From positions 1 to 64,000 of the forward strand of contig NZ_BACI01000097.1 of NCBI RefSeq assembly GCF_000225505.1: a DNA stretch of 64,000 bases, in the 5' to 3' direction. This DNA is from Gordonia alkanivorans NBRC 16433. Lineage in GTDB: Bacteria > Actinomycetota > Actinomycetes > Mycobacteriales > Mycobacteriaceae. Below the pieces are notes generated by a model. It was not told where the DNA came from. It did not search any database and saw only the letters and a list, made by a program, of their open reading frames with translations. This document shows positions 6,877-16,839 of the stretch, piece after piece (within the stretch, counting starts at the first letter, position 1; each line of letters starts with the position of its first letter). The position numbers were made by a program, and so were the translations under genes.

Positions 6877-9800
6877 TCATTTGGCGAGCTTGGCGGCGAG
6901 CGTGGCCTCGTCGGGCAGGTCGTCGGCCTCCAGGGTGTGTCCGTCACGCACGTAGTGGAAGGCTGCGTGCACCTTCTCCACCGGCACACCGGCCAGCTGC
7001 GCCCAGGCGATCCGGTAGGCGGCCAGCTGGATGAACAGCGATTCCCGTTTCGCCGGTTCTGGTACGACGCCGGTCTTCCAGTCGACGACCGTCCACGACC
7101 CGTCCTTCTCGGCGAAGACCGCGTCGATGCGGCCGCGCACGACGATGCCGCCGATCACGGTCTCGAACGGCACCTCCACCTCCGTGGGGCTGCGGTTGGC
7201 CCAGCGCGAGGCGAGGAAAGCGTCGCGGAGCGCGTCGAGATCGGCGTCGGGGCTGGCCGTGGCGTCGGCGGCGCCCGGCAGTTCGTCGATGTCGAGCAGC
7301 CGGGTCGCGCCGAACCAGCGTTCCACCCAGGCGTGGAATGCGGTGCCGCGCCGCGCCATCGGGTTGGGCCGGAAAGGTGTGGGTCGGCGGAGCCGGCGCG
7401 CGAACTCGGCCTCGTCGGCGTCGAGTTCGACGAGCTGGCTGACCGAGAGGTGCGTCGGCAGCGTCACCTCGACGAGTGCCTGGTTGGCCTGATGGTGTTC
7501 GGCCAGCAGGGCCGACACCTCCGCCTCCCACGCCGCCACCTCGTCCTCCGGGTCCGGCGGCATCGGCAGCATCTCCGGACCGTCCGAGGCGTCCGGCGCC
7601 TCGAACAGCGCGGGCGCCTCGCGGGCGGTGATGGCGTCGAGGACGAGGTCTGCGGCCGCCTGCACCGCGTCGCGCCGGCCGGCGAGCGGATCACGCGGCC
7701 ATGGCTGCGCCACAACGCGTTCGGCAAGCGGATTGGTCGCATCCTCGGCGGGCGGCGGGGTGCGCACCGCGATCGACAGGCCGGTCGAGTCGACGGCCGG
7801 ATCGGTGATCGCCTCGTCGATGGCGACCATCAGCTCGTCGAAGAAATCCGAGCCGCCGCGCGGCTTGTCGCCGGTTTCCGACCAGTGGTGGGCGGAGATC
7901 ATCAGGTCGTGCCGTGCGCGGGTGAGGGCGACGTAGAGCAGGCGCCGATCCTCCTCGAGGCGTCGTTCGCCGATCGCCGCCTTGTGGTCGGACAGGGCGT
8001 CCTCGAGTTGCTTGCGGTCGCCGACGGTGTCGATCTTCAGCAGCGGGAAGCCCTCGGGCGTGCCGTCGGCCGACTCGGCCGGGATCGCGAGGTCGCCGCG
8101 CAGGTCGGCGGGCAGCTCGCGCGCGCTGCCCAGCCACGTGGTGTCGGCCTTGGCGCTCGGGAAGATGCCCTTGGCCAGGTGCGGGATCGCCACGACGTCC
8201 CATTCCAGCCCCTTGGCCGCGTGCACGGTGAGGATCTGCACGCGCTGTTCGGCGACCTCGATCTTGCCGGGTTCGAGACCTTTCTCGATGGACTCGGCGG
8301 CGTCGAGGAACGCCAGCAGCCCAGGCAGATTCGCGCCGGGACGATCGGCGTAGTGGCTGACGTAGTCGGCGAAGGCGTCGAGGTGTTCACGACCGGTGAT
8401 CGCACCGCGCATGCGCCGGGCCCGGATCTGCGCCTCGACCCCCACGCCGATGGTGTTCTCCACATCGGCGACGAGTTCGGGCAGTGGTTGTCCGATGCGG
8501 CGGTGAAGGGATTCGAGCTGCGCGCCGAACGCCCGGATGCGGGCGTATCCCTCCGGGCTGTAGTCGGTCGGATCACCCGGATCGACGACGGCGTCGGCGA
8601 TTCCGGCGCGATCGACGATCTCGGTGGGCAGCACCGCGTCGAGCGCGGCGTCGAGTTGCTCGCGGCTGGTGACGACGCCACCCGCCTCCGCGTAACTCTC
8701 GGCGGCGAGCGTGGTGGCCCGGCGCCACAGGGCGGCAAGGTCTTTGGCCCCCAGGCGCCAGCGGGCGCCGGTGAGGAGCCGCATGACCGCGGTGCCGGCC
8801 ATCGGGTCGGCCATCACGCGCAGGGTCGCGACGATGTCCTCGATCTCCGGGACGTGCAGCAACCCGCCGATACCGACGACCTCGGTGGGGATGCCGCGGC
8901 TCTCCAGCTCCGCGGCCAGCGGAGCCGAATCCTCGTTGCGCCGCACCAGGATCGCCGTGGTCGGCGGTGCCTCACCGGCGGTCTCGGCCGCACGATAGCG
9001 CCGCTCGACCGCGTCGGCGATCCAGTTCCGTTCGTCGAGAACGGTCTCGGTGAGGGCGATGGTCGCGGTGCCGTGAGGAGCGTCGGGGCGGGGTCGAAGG
9101 ATGGAGACCGGGATGCCGCGGCGCCGCAGTTCCTCCGAGATCTGGTTGGCCAGGCGGAGGCCCTGCGCCGCGTTGCGCCAGCTCGTGAGGAGCTCGCGAC
9201 GTTCGGCGGGCGTGCCGTCGGGGCGGGGGAAGTCCCGGGCGAATCGCGGCAGATTCGCCGCCGACGCGCCGCGCCAGCCGTAGATCGACTGGATCGGGTC
9301 ACCGACCGCGGTGACGGCGACCGACTCACGCGACGGGTCGTGGCCGCCGAACAGGGTCGACAGCAAGACGCGCTGCGAGTGTCCGGTGTCCTGGTACTCG
9401 TCGAGGAGGACCGCGCGGAACGCCGTGCGCTCGGCGGACACGACCTCCGGGTTGGACACGACGAGCTTTGCGGCGAGTGACATCTGGCTGCCGAAGTCGA
9501 GTGAGGACTGCGCCCGCATCGTCTCGCCGAGGGCGATGACCATCGGGATCAGTTCGCGCCGTTCGTCGATGACCTCCTTGACCTTCAGCAGCGCCTGCGT
9601 CGGCTTGTCGCGCTGCTTGGGTCCTTTCGGCAGGGTGTCGATGAGCTCGTACAGTCGCGACCCCGCCTCGGTGAGATCGTCGATGTCGACGAGATGTTCG
9701 GACATCTCGCCGTACAGCTTGAGGACCGACTCGGTGACGCCGGCGGGAACCTTCTTGGTGTTCAGCTCCCCCGGCCACGACGAGACGAGCGAGAAGGCGA

Positions 9801-10272
9801 GCTGCCACAGTTCGGTCTCGGTGAGCAGCGTCGACGACGGTTCGACGGGCAGCAGCAGACCGTAGTCGGCGATCAGCCGGCCGGCGTAGGCGTGATAGGT
9901 GCTGACCTCGGGGTCCGCGCCGCGCAAGCGCGCGGCCAGCGTCCCGTCCGGGTCCCAGGTCCGCAGTGCGGGCGCGCCCGACAACATGGACAGGCGACGC
10001 CGGATGCGTGCGCCGAGCTCGCTGGCGGCCTTGCGCGTGAAAGTGAGTCCGAGGATCTCGTCGGGGGCCACGACCTGGTTGGCGACGAGCCACACCACCC
10101 GCGAGGCCATCGTCTCGGTCTTGCCCGCACCGGCACCGGCGACGACGAGCATCGGTTCGACCGGCGCCTCGATGACCGCGACCTGTTCCGGGGTCGGGTC
10201 GGGAAGGCCGAGCGCCGCGGCCAGCGATTTCGCGCCGATCAGCGTCCGGCCGGTCGTCGGTGCGCTAGTCAT
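6877..10272 (-). CDS. adnB: AdnB, UvrD-like helicase-nuclease subunit
   Basis: A 1131-residue subunit of the AdnAB motor-nuclease that resects double-strand breaks in actinobacteria. Walker A is GAGAGKT at about 46-52, helicase motif II is LLDEYQDT, a further motor motif is AAKGLEWDVVAIPHLAKG, and the C-terminal RecB-type nuclease carries GTAFHAWVERW and RIDAVFAEKDG followed by VVDWKTG. Length and position agree with Mtb Rv3201c. Its ATG lies inside the end of adnA (8-base overlap), so the two subunits are translationally coupled. Confidence 0.93.
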   Translation of the reverse strand: MTSAPTTGRTLIGAKSLAAALGLPDPTPEQVAVIEAPVEPMLVVAGAGAGKTETMASRVVWLVANQVVAPDEILGLTFTRKAASELGARIRRRLSMLSGAPALRTWDPDGTLAARLRGADPEVSTYHAYAGRLIADYGLLLPVEPSSTLLTETELWQLAFSLVSSWPGELNTKKVPAGVTESVLKLYGEMSEHLVDIDDLTEAGSRLYELIDTLPKGPKQRDKPTQALLKVKEVIDERRELIPMVIALGETMRAQSSLDFGSQMSLAAKLVVSNPEVVSAERTAFRAVLLDEYQDTGHSQRVLLSTLFGGHDPSRESVAVTAVGDPIQSIYGWRGASAANLPRFARDFPRPDGTPAERRELLTSWRNAAQGLRLANQISEELRRRGIPVSILRPRPDAPHGTATIALTETVLDERNWIADAVERRYRAAETAGEAPPTTAILVRRNEDSAPLAAELESRGIPTEVVGIGGLLHVPEIEDIVATLRVMADPMAGTAVMRLLTGARWRLGAKDLAALWRRATTLAAESYAEAGGVVTSREQLDAALDAVLPTEIVDRAGIADAVVDPGDPTDYSPEGYARIRAFGAQLESLHRRIGQPLPELVADVENTIGVGVEAQIRARRMRGAITGREHLDAFADYVSHYADRPGANLPGLLAFLDAAESIEKGLEPGKIEVAEQRVQILTVHAAKGLEWDVVAIPHLAKGIFPSAKADTTWLGSARELPADLRGDLAIPAESADGTPEGFPLLKIDTVGDRKQLEDALSDHKAAIGERRLEEDRRLLYVALTRARHDLMISAHHWSETGDKPRGGSDFFDELMVAIDEAITDPAVDSTGLSIAVRTPPPAEDATNPLAERVVAQPWPRDPLAGRRDAVQAAADLVLDAITAREAPALFEAPDASDGPEMLPMPPDPEDEVAAWEAEVSALLAEHHQANQALVEVTLPTHLSVSQLVELDADEAEFARRLRRPTPFRPNPMARRGTAFHAWVERWFGATRLLDIDELPGAADATASPDADLDALRDAFLASRWANRSPTEVEVPFETVIGGIVVRGRIDAVFAEKDGSWTVVDWKTGVVPEPAKRESLFIQLAAYRIAWAQLAGVPVEKVHAAFHYVRDGHTLEADDLPDEATLAAKLAK

Positions 10273-13200
10273 CGGTCACCGCCTTTCCGGGGATCTTCGC
10301 GGGGCAGCTGGTGGTGAGGTTGCAGTGCACGCAGCCCGGGTTGGGTGTCGCGTGGAAGGTCGGGCCGATGCTCGCCCGCGCGGCCCGGCGCACGACGCCG
10401 ATCCACTCGTCGAGCATCTCCGGTGTCAGCGGCGACTGGACACGTTCGGCCGCTCCGGAATTGCGGTTCGCGGTGGACACGTAGACCAGACGTGCGCCAC
10501 CCGGCGGGACATCTCCGAACTGCGGCACTCCCCCGTGGGCCAGCGCGACCTGATAGGCCGCCATCTGGGCGTGCTCGTCGGCCTCGGCCTTGGTGATCGC
10601 GTTCTTCGACGTCTTGACGTCGACCACCACCGGGCGTCCGGCCGAGTCGGTCTCGAGGCGGTCGACACGGCCGCGCAGACGCACGTCGGGTGCATCCGCG
10701 GAGTCGGGATCACCGGTGGGACCGCCGGGAACGGTTGCGTCGACCGGCAATTCGACACCCACCTCCTCGAGGTCGGCACGAGAGATCCGCAGCCAGTCGC
10801 GGAAGTGGCCGAGCATGCTCTCGGCGCGTTCGAGTTCCCGGGCCGAGTACCAGCCCGCACCGGTGTCGACCCGGTCCCAGATCCCGCGCAGCGCCGCGGT
10901 CACCTCGGCCGGATCCAGCTGTCCCGCAACGGCCTGCACGAGCGTGTGGACCAGGCTTCCGGTGAGCGCGGGCGTACCGTCACCGTCTCGGCCGCCGTTC
11001 CGTTCCAGCACCCAACGCAGCGAACACCGGTTCAACGCCTCGACATTCGACGGCGACAGCACGACGGGTCCGGTGTCCGGCGTCCACAGCGGCGCGTCGG
11101 TGCTGGGTTCGGCGAGCCCGAACCAGTCGCGCGGGTGGGCGCCGGGGATGTCGGAGTCGGCGAGTTCGGCGAGCAGGCGGGCGGCGGCCCGGGTCCGGTC
11201 ATCGGGCTCGTGGGCACCGCCCATGACCACCGAACGCAGGGTCGCGACCAGTGACGGGAGCGACAGCACGCGGTCCACGCCGGGGTCGAGCCGGAGCTCG
11301 GCCTGGGGCGCTTCGTCGTCGGGATCGTCGACGAGATCGGCCAGTTCGGTGAGGAAGCGGGACGGCGAGGCGTCGCCGCTGCCGTCCTCCACCGCCGTGA
11401 CGAGGAGCCTGCTGCGTGCACGCGTGCAGGCGACCAGGAACAGCCGCCGCTCGTCGGCCAGTGCGGTGGCGCCGCGCGCGACGGTGTCGACCGCGCCGGC
11501 GTCCATGCCGTCGAGGATGTCGACCAGCGCGCCGGTGGAGAGCACGCCACCCCGGCTGCGTAGCGACGGCCACAGCCCGTCCTGGACCCCGGCGACCGCG
11601 ACGACCTCCCACTCCCGGCCCACCGCGGCGTGCGCCGACAGAACGGTCACCGATTCGCTTGCCGCCGTGGCGGTTCGGCTGTCACGCGGAATCTGCAGCT
11701 GGGAGAGGTAGTGGACGAATCCGGCCGGACCGGCGGCGGGCAGGGTGTCGGCGAAGTTGGCCGCCGCCTCGAACATCGCCATCACGGCATCGAGGTCGCG
11801 GTCGGCCTGCTCCCCGGCCGGGCCGCCCCGGACCGCCGACGCCGCCCAGCGTCGTTCCAGACCGGTGGCCTGCCAGGCCGCCCACAGCGTCTCCTCGACG
11901 CCGCGGCCGGCATCATGTGCCCGCTGCCCGGCGGCCACGACGTCGAGTACGCGGGCCAGCGGCGCCGCCTCGGTCACGGTCAGGGCACGGCGGTACCGCG
12001 CACCGAGCTCGGGGTCGAGGAGTGCGCGGGTGAGCGAGGTCAGCGAATCCGGTTGAGCCGTCGGGTCGTTCTTCTCGTCGAGGCGTCGGATGCCACGCCG
12101 CAGGCGCCGCATCGCGCCGGGATCGGCCGCTCCCACCGGGCCGGACAGCAACGTGAGCGTGTCCTCGGTGGTGAACAGCTCGCGCTGCGGGGTCGCCTCG
12201 CTCCGCGTCGACGGGTCCTCGCGGCGGGCGGCGACCACGCGCAGCACCAGCATCAGCGCGATCACCGCACGCTGGCGGTGCAGCGGCAGGTCGCTGGCCG
12301 GGGTGGTCACCGGGACACCCGCCGACCGGAACGCGCGCCGCAGCGGAGGCAGGGCGAGGGACACCGACCGGACGATCACGGCCATCTGCGACCACGGCAC
12401 GCCGTCGAACAGGTGCGCGCGGCGCAGCAGATCGGCGATCGCGGTGGCCTCCTTGGCCGCCGAGCCGTACACGCGCACCGCCGCGACGTCGCGTGGCACG
12501 CCGGCGGCGGATTCGGTCTGCACCGGTTGCGGATACGCGTGCGGGCGCGCCCCGGGGAGCCGTGCGGCGATCGCACGTCCCAGGCGCGCGAGATCGGGGT
12601 GGGAGCGGAAGTCGTGTTCGAGCACGATGTCGCGCTCGGATCCCGCCTCGGCGAGCCCGTCGGCGAAACGTGGGCTGGCCCCGCGGAATCCGAAGACCGA
12701 CTGATCGGTGTCGGCCGCGATGATCGTCGAGGTGGTGCCGGTGCCGACCAGCCGGATCAGCTGTGCCGCCTGCGGATCCAGATGCTGCGCGTCGTCGACG
12801 AGCAGGTGGCGGATGCGGCGGCGTTCGCCGCTGAGCAGTTCGGGGTCGGTCGCGAAGGCCGACAGCGCCGAACCGATCAGTTCGGCGGCGTCGACCGCCG
12901 GTGCCGATGCACCGGGCGTCTCGAGTCCGACTGCGCCGCGCAGCAGCATGTTCTGCTCGTACTGGGCGTAGGCACGGGCCGCGGCGGTCCACTCGGGGCG
13001 TTTGTGTTCGCGACCCAGCGCCGCGAGTTCTTCCGGGCCGACGCCGCGTTCGGCGGCCCGCATCATCAGGTCGCGCAGGGCCTGCGCGAAGCCGTCGGTG
13101 CCGAGTGCCGGCCGTAGATGTGCGGGCCAGTACTCCGCACCGTCCTCGATGTCGCCGGCCAGCAGCTCGCGCAGCACGACGTCCTGTTCGGAGCCGGTGA

Positions 13201-13666
13201 TGAGCCGCGGGGGCGGGTTGCCGTGCGCACTCGCCTGGAGGCGCAGGATCGCGAAGGCGTAGGAGTGCACGGTGCGCACGAGGGGTTCGCGGAGCGCTCC
13301 GCCCAGCACGCGCCGCCCGGTCGCGTTGGCCGAGAGCACGCGCCGGGTGATCTCCTCGCGCAACGCGACCGCCGCGCGGCGGCTCGAGGCCAGAACCAGG
13401 ACCGATTCGGGATCGGTCGCGGGATCGAGCAGACGCGCGACGGCCGCGTCGACGATCAGGGCGGTCTTGCCGCTGCCCGGTCCGCCGTGGACCCGGACCG
13501 GACGCCACGCCTGCTCCTCCTCGCCGGCCGGGATGCTGGCTGCAGGGTCGATGACCTGCGCGATCGCCGGCGGCCACTCACGGGGACGGTCCGCGGCCTC
13601 GGGCGCCGCGACGAGCCGTGCGCGCAGGGCGCTGCGCGACGCCTGGGTGCCCGGTTTCCGACTCAT
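10265..13666 (-). CDS. adnA: AdnA, helicase-nuclease subunit with Fe-S type nuclease
   Basis: Partner of AdnB, 1133 residues. Walker A GGPGSGKT is at 61-68 and motif II is LLVDDAQHLD, a degenerate DExQ box. The C-terminal nuclease has GRVDRLETDS and VVVDVKTSKN. A cysteine in NRCSLRW together with CxxCx5C in GCVHCNLTTSCP near the end form the four-cysteine iron-sulfur staple known from AddB-type nucleases. The frame is open another 122 codons upstream, but MSRKPG at 13666 (or ATG at 13675) fits the family length. The gene is divergent from the hydrolase gene at 13766. Confidence 0.92.
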   Translation of the reverse strand: MSRKPGTQASRSALRARLVAAPEAADRPREWPPAIAQVIDPAASIPAGEEEQAWRPVRVHGGPGSGKTALIVDAAVARLLDPATDPESVLVLASSRRAAVALREEITRRVLSANATGRRVLGGALREPLVRTVHSYAFAILRLQASAHGNPPPRLITGSEQDVVLRELLAGDIEDGAEYWPAHLRPALGTDGFAQALRDLMMRAAERGVGPEELAALGREHKRPEWTAAARAYAQYEQNMLLRGAVGLETPGASAPAVDAAELIGSALSAFATDPELLSGERRRIRHLLVDDAQHLDPQAAQLIRLVGTGTTSTIIAADTDQSVFGFRGASPRFADGLAEAGSERDIVLEHDFRSHPDLARLGRAIAARLPGARPHAYPQPVQTESAAGVPRDVAAVRVYGSAAKEATAIADLLRRAHLFDGVPWSQMAVIVRSVSLALPPLRRAFRSAGVPVTTPASDLPLHRQRAVIALMLVLRVVAARREDPSTRSEATPQRELFTTEDTLTLLSGPVGAADPGAMRRLRRGIRRLDEKNDPTAQPDSLTSLTRALLDPELGARYRRALTVTEAAPLARVLDVVAAGQRAHDAGRGVEETLWAAWQATGLERRWAASAVRGGPAGEQADRDLDAVMAMFEAAANFADTLPAAGPAGFVHYLSQLQIPRDSRTATAASESVTVLSAHAAVGREWEVVAVAGVQDGLWPSLRSRGGVLSTGALVDILDGMDAGAVDTVARGATALADERRLFLVACTRARSRLLVTAVEDGSGDASPSRFLTELADLVDDPDDEAPQAELRLDPGVDRVLSLPSLVATLRSVVMGGAHEPDDRTRAAARLLAELADSDIPGAHPRDWFGLAEPSTDAPLWTPDTGPVVLSPSNVEALNRCSLRWVLERNGGRDGDGTPALTGSLVHTLVQAVAGQLDPAEVTAALRGIWDRVDTGAGWYSARELERAESMLGHFRDWLRISRADLEEVGVELPVDATVPGGPTGDPDSADAPDVRLRGRVDRLETDSAGRPVVVDVKTSKNAITKAEADEHAQMAAYQVALAHGGVPQFGDVPPGGARLVYVSTANRNSGAAERVQSPLTPEMLDEWIGVVRRAARASIGPTFHATPNPGCVHCNLTTSCPAKIPGKAVTDD

Positions 13667-13765
13667 GGGCTCCATCGAATCATGCGGCACCGACGACTCC
13701 GGCGGCCCGAGGTGTCGGTGCGGGTGGGTCGGGCTCGCGACCCGCGCATACGGCAGGATGGACGG

Positions 13766-14551
13766 GTGACAGCTCTCAACACGTATGTCTTCGGCGGCGG
13801 CTCGGCGGAGGGCGACACGGTCCTCGCGATCCACGGTCTCACCGGCCACGGTCGTCGCTGGGAGCCGCTGGCGCAGAACCTGAGCGGTGTCCGCATCGTC
13901 GCTCCCGATCTCATCGGCCACGGTCGTTCGCCGTGGCGTCCGCCGTGGAGCATCGAGCATCATGTTCGTGCACTGTCCGCCGTGCTCGACGATCACGTCC
14001 CGGCCGGGCGGCCGATCGTCATCGTGGGCCACTCGTTCGGCGGTGCACTGGCGCTACACCTGGCCAATCGCCGGCCGGACGCCGTCAAGGGACTCGTCCT
14101 CCTCGACCCCGCCCAGGGCCTCGACCCCGAGTTCGCGCTCCAGGTCGCCACCGACAGTCTCGACAACTGGGACTACGCGAGCGCCGACGCCGCACGCTCG
14201 GCCAAACGCGCCGAAGGCTGGGCGGACGTGCCCGACGACATCCTCGAGGCCGAGCTCACCGAGCACCTCATCCCCCGCCCGCACGGCCGGGTGGGCTGGC
14301 GGGTCAGCGCACCCGCGGCCGCCGCGTCGTGGAGCGAGATGGCCAGGCCCGCAGTCCTTCCGCCGCCGGGCGTGCCGACGCACATCGTCGTCGCCGGTCA
14401 GGTGCAGCCGCCGTTCGTGCGGCCGGCGTTCCTGGAGGCCTGCGCGAGCGAACGCGGTGACAACGTGACCGTGCACCACGTCGACTGCGCGCACATGGTG
14501 CCGTTCCTGGAACCGGAATTGTCCGCGTCGCTGATCCGCTCCCTGCTCTAG
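13766..14551 (+). CDS. Alpha/beta hydrolase (LipV-like esterase)
   Basis: A 261-residue single-domain alpha/beta hydrolase. The oxyanion-hole HG is in AIHGLTGHGRRW at 22-33, the nucleophile elbow GHSFGG puts the serine at 90, and the likely catalytic histidine lies in CAHMVPF near the C-terminus. No signal peptide. GTG at 13766 has AGGA eight bases upstream. Its place between adnA and the ATL gene equals that of Mtb lipV (Rv3203). Substrate unknown. The next gene starts 8 bp after its stop, so the two probably share a transcript. Confidence 0.85.
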   Translation: MTALNTYVFGGGSAEGDTVLAIHGLTGHGRRWEPLAQNLSGVRIVAPDLIGHGRSPWRPPWSIEHHVRALSAVLDDHVPAGRPIVIVGHSFGGALALHLANRRPDAVKGLVLLDPAQGLDPEFALQVATDSLDNWDYASADAARSAKRAEGWADVPDDILEAELTEHLIPRPHGRVGWRVSAPAAAASWSEMARPAVLPPPGVPTHIVVAGQVQPPFVRPAFLEACASERGDNVTVHHVDCAHMVPFLEPELSASLIRSLL

Positions 14552-14558
14552 GGCCCCG

Positions 14559-14858
14559 ATGGCTGCGATCACCGAGGAGCAGGTGGAAGCCGTCCGCGCC
14601 CTGGTCGCGGAGATCCCGGTCGGTCAGGTCAGCACCTACGGCGACCTGGCCGGCGCGGCCGGGTTGTCCAGCCCCCGTATCGTCGGCTGGATCATGCGCA
14701 CCGACACCGCCGACCTCCCGTGGCATCGGGTCGTCCCCGCGAGCGGCCGTCCCGCACCTCATCTCGCGAACCGTCAGCTCGAACGGCTTGCCGCGGAGGG
14801 CGTTCCGATCGTCGGCGGACGAATCCGGTTGCGTGAGTGCCGGTGGGCCATCCCCTAG
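14559..14858 (+). CDS. Alkyltransferase-like protein (ATL), MGMT homologue without catalytic cysteine
   Basis: A 99-residue homologue of the DNA-binding domain of O6-alkylguanine-DNA alkyltransferase. The canonical PCHRV active site reads PWHRV (Trp55 in place of Cys), the mark of ATL proteins. These bind and flip O6-alkylguanine but cannot transfer the alkyl group, and instead hand the lesion to nucleotide excision repair. The helix-turn-helix part is VSTYGDLAGAAGLSSPRIVG. It lies near uvrD2 and adnAB, as Mtb Rv3204 does. Confidence 0.9.
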   Translation: MAAITEEQVEAVRALVAEIPVGQVSTYGDLAGAAGLSSPRIVGWIMRTDTADLPWHRVVPASGRPAPHLANRQLERLAAEGVPIVGGRIRLRECRWAIP

Positions 14859-14868
14859 CGCCGACGGG

Positions 14869-15612
14869 TCAGACGAGGCGCGGCACCGGGGTTCGTCGGT
14901 ACGGGCTGATCGCGGCACGCATGCGCGTGACGATGAGGTCGACGATGCGCGGGTCGGGTCCGAGGGGCGCGGCCACCGCGTCGGCGCCGTAGGTCTCGAG
15001 CCGCTGGTGGAACAGTCCCGGCGCGAGCAGGTAACTGGCGACCACGACGCGGCGTCCGGTGCGGCGCGCCCTCTCGATCGCCTCGGGCACCGACGGTTGC
15101 GCGGTCGTGATGAACCCGACCTCCACGCGGCCGCCGATCAGCGACTCGAGTTGCCGTGCAGCCAGATGCACCTGGCCGCAAGCACTCTGATCCGACGATC
15201 CGGCGGCGGCCAGGACCACCGCGTCGCCCGGTTCCCAGCCGGCCTCGGCGAGTCGGAGCCGCGCCACCGCGGCGATCGACGGGTCGGGGCCTAGCGCACG
15301 GGTCACGACGGTGTCGGTTCGACCCCCCAGAGCGACGTGTTCGGGGATGTCCTTGCGAACGTGGTACCCCGATGCGAGGAAGGCCGGCACCAGGACCGCG
15401 GGCTTGTCGAGATCGGCGATCACCTCACTGGGCGTCGGTCCGAGCACGTCGACGAAGGCGGTACGGGTGAGCCCGATCCGCGCGCCAACAGCCTCGGCGA
15501 TCTCGGCGATCACGTTGACCCCGTGCGGGTTACGGGTGCCGTGGGCGACCAGCACCGGACTGACGTCGCGCAGGCGGTCGCCGTGCGGGAGCCGGACGTG
15601 GTTGTCTCGCAT
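14869..15612 (-). CDS. CbiX/SirB-like sirohydrochlorin chelatase
   Basis: A 247-residue class II chelatase with two repeats of the CbiX fold. The metal-binding histidine is in LVAHGTRNPHG (His24) and a further FLASGYHVRKD segment lies near 80-87. It probably inserts iron into sirohydrochlorin to make the siroheme used by NirB, and it is the last gene of the nitrite module. ATG at 15612 has the strong site GGGGAGGA four bases upstream. A similar gene (Rv0259c) lies beside nirBD-associated genes in M. tuberculosis. Confidence 0.85.
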   Translation of the reverse strand: MRDNHVRLPHGDRLRDVSPVLVAHGTRNPHGVNVIAEIAEAVGARIGLTRTAFVDVLGPTPSEVIADLDKPAVLVPAFLASGYHVRKDIPEHVALGGRTDTVVTRALGPDPSIAAVARLRLAEAGWEPGDAVVLAAAGSSDQSACGQVHLAARQLESLIGGRVEVGFITTAQPSVPEAIERARRTGRRVVVASYLLAPGLFHQRLETYGADAVAAPLGPDPRIVDLIVTRMRAAISPYRRTPVPRLV

Positions 15613-15648
15613 GTGTCCTCCCCTGGACCTGGTCATCGTCTTCGGCAG

Positions 15649-16839
15649 TCATTCGTCTTCGGCGTCGTACTCGAGGTCGACGGCCAGGCGGTAACCGCGT
15701 TTGACGACGGTCTGGACCATCTTCGAATCCCCCAGCGCCGCACGGAGTCGCGCGACCGCAACCTCGACGGCGTGGGTGTCGGAACTGTCGCCGGGCAGGA
15801 CCGCGAGCATCTCCTGCCGCGACACCACCCGACCGGGATTGCGGGCGAGCAGTTTCAACAGCAGCAGGCCCGTCGCCGACAGGTCCTTCAGCTCGCCGTC
15901 GACGACGACGGCCTGCCCGCGGATCGCGGTGTCGTGTCCGGCGACTCGCAGCACGTGGGCGCGGCGCGGGAGTTCGTCGGTGATCAGGCGCGCGAGCGCG
16001 CCGAGCCGGAACCGGCGCGGATACGTCGTCGGGATCTGCAGCGCCTCCAGCGGACTCGCGGTCACCGATCCCACACACATCACCGGGACCGCGGTGCGCA
16101 GTGCGTGCACGAACTGCTGCAGCTTGCCGAGTTCCTTGGCGCGGGTGAGGATCGACGCCGCCGCCGGCGCACTGGTGAAGGTGATCGCGTCGAGGTCACC
16201 GCGCAGCACCTGCGCGATCATCTTGTCGATGCGCGCCACGTCGGGATGCATGTTCCAGCGGTAGACCGGGATCGGCACGACCACGGCGCCCGCGGCCCGC
16301 AGGACGGTGCAGAAGTCCGGCAGCGGTTCCCATTCGCTCGTCGCGCCGTGCAGCTGGACGGCGATCCGCACACCCTCGACGCCCTCGGCGAGCAGGTGGT
16401 CGAGCACCTCCGAGGAGGACTCGCTCTCCGGCGACCACTCCTCGCGCAGTCCCGCGGCGCGGATGGCGCCCTTCGCCTTGGGACCGCGCGCGATCAGCCT
16501 GCTCTGCGACAGCGAACGCAGCACGTCCTCGGCGTTGCCCCAGCCGTCGGCCGCCTCGATCCAACCGCGGAAACCGATGCCGGTGGTCGCCACCATGATC
16601 TGCGGCGGCGAGGCGATGATCTCCTCGGTCACCCGCTCGAGTTCGGTGTCGTCGACGAGCGGCAGGATGCGAATCGTCGGAGCCTGGACCACCCGGGCAC
16701 CGCGTCGTTCGAGCAGTGCGGCGAACTCCTCGGCACGACGCGCCGCGGTGATGCCGATGGTGAATCCGGTCAGTGGTAGCGGGTCGGCGGGCAACGGGTC
16801 CGGGTCGGTCGGGTCACCGGGAAGATTGATGGCGTTCAC
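15649..16839 (-). CDS. nnaR: Uroporphyrinogen-III synthase-like regulator of nitrate/nitrite assimilation (NnaR type)
   Basis: A 396-residue fusion. Residues about 25-275 form a HemD-like uroporphyrinogen-III synthase domain (GITAARRAEEFAALLERRGA near the start). About 300-390 form an OmpR-type winged helix with VEVAVARLRAALGD and VKRGYRLA. Proteins of this build (NnaR of Streptomyces and M. smegmatis, Mtb Rv0260c) activate nir and nar genes together with GlnR. Whether the enzyme domain still makes uroporphyrinogen III is unknown. GTG at 16839 overlaps the nirD stop (GTGA), so it is translationally coupled to nirD. Confidence 0.85.
   Translation of the reverse strand: MNAINLPGDPTDPDPLPADPLPLTGFTIGITAARRAEEFAALLERRGARVVQAPTIRILPLVDDTELERVTEEIIASPPQIMVATTGIGFRGWIEAADGWGNAEDVLRSLSQSRLIARGPKAKGAIRAAGLREEWSPESESSSEVLDHLLAEGVEGVRIAVQLHGATSEWEPLPDFCTVLRAAGAVVVPIPVYRWNMHPDVARIDKMIAQVLRGDLDAITFTSAPAAASILTRAKELGKLQQFVHALRTAVPVMCVGSVTASPLEALQIPTTYPRRFRLGALARLITDELPRRAHVLRVAGHDTAIRGQAVVVDGELKDLSATGLLLLKLLARNPGRVVSRQEMLAVLPGDSSDTHAVEVAVARLRAALGDSKMVQTVVKRGYRLAVDLEYDAEDE

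Noticed and set aside
13667..14032. N-terminal extension of adnA to 14032
   Set aside because: It would overlap the hydrolase gene on the other strand and adds residues with no counterpart in AdnA. The start at 13666 or 13675 fits the family.
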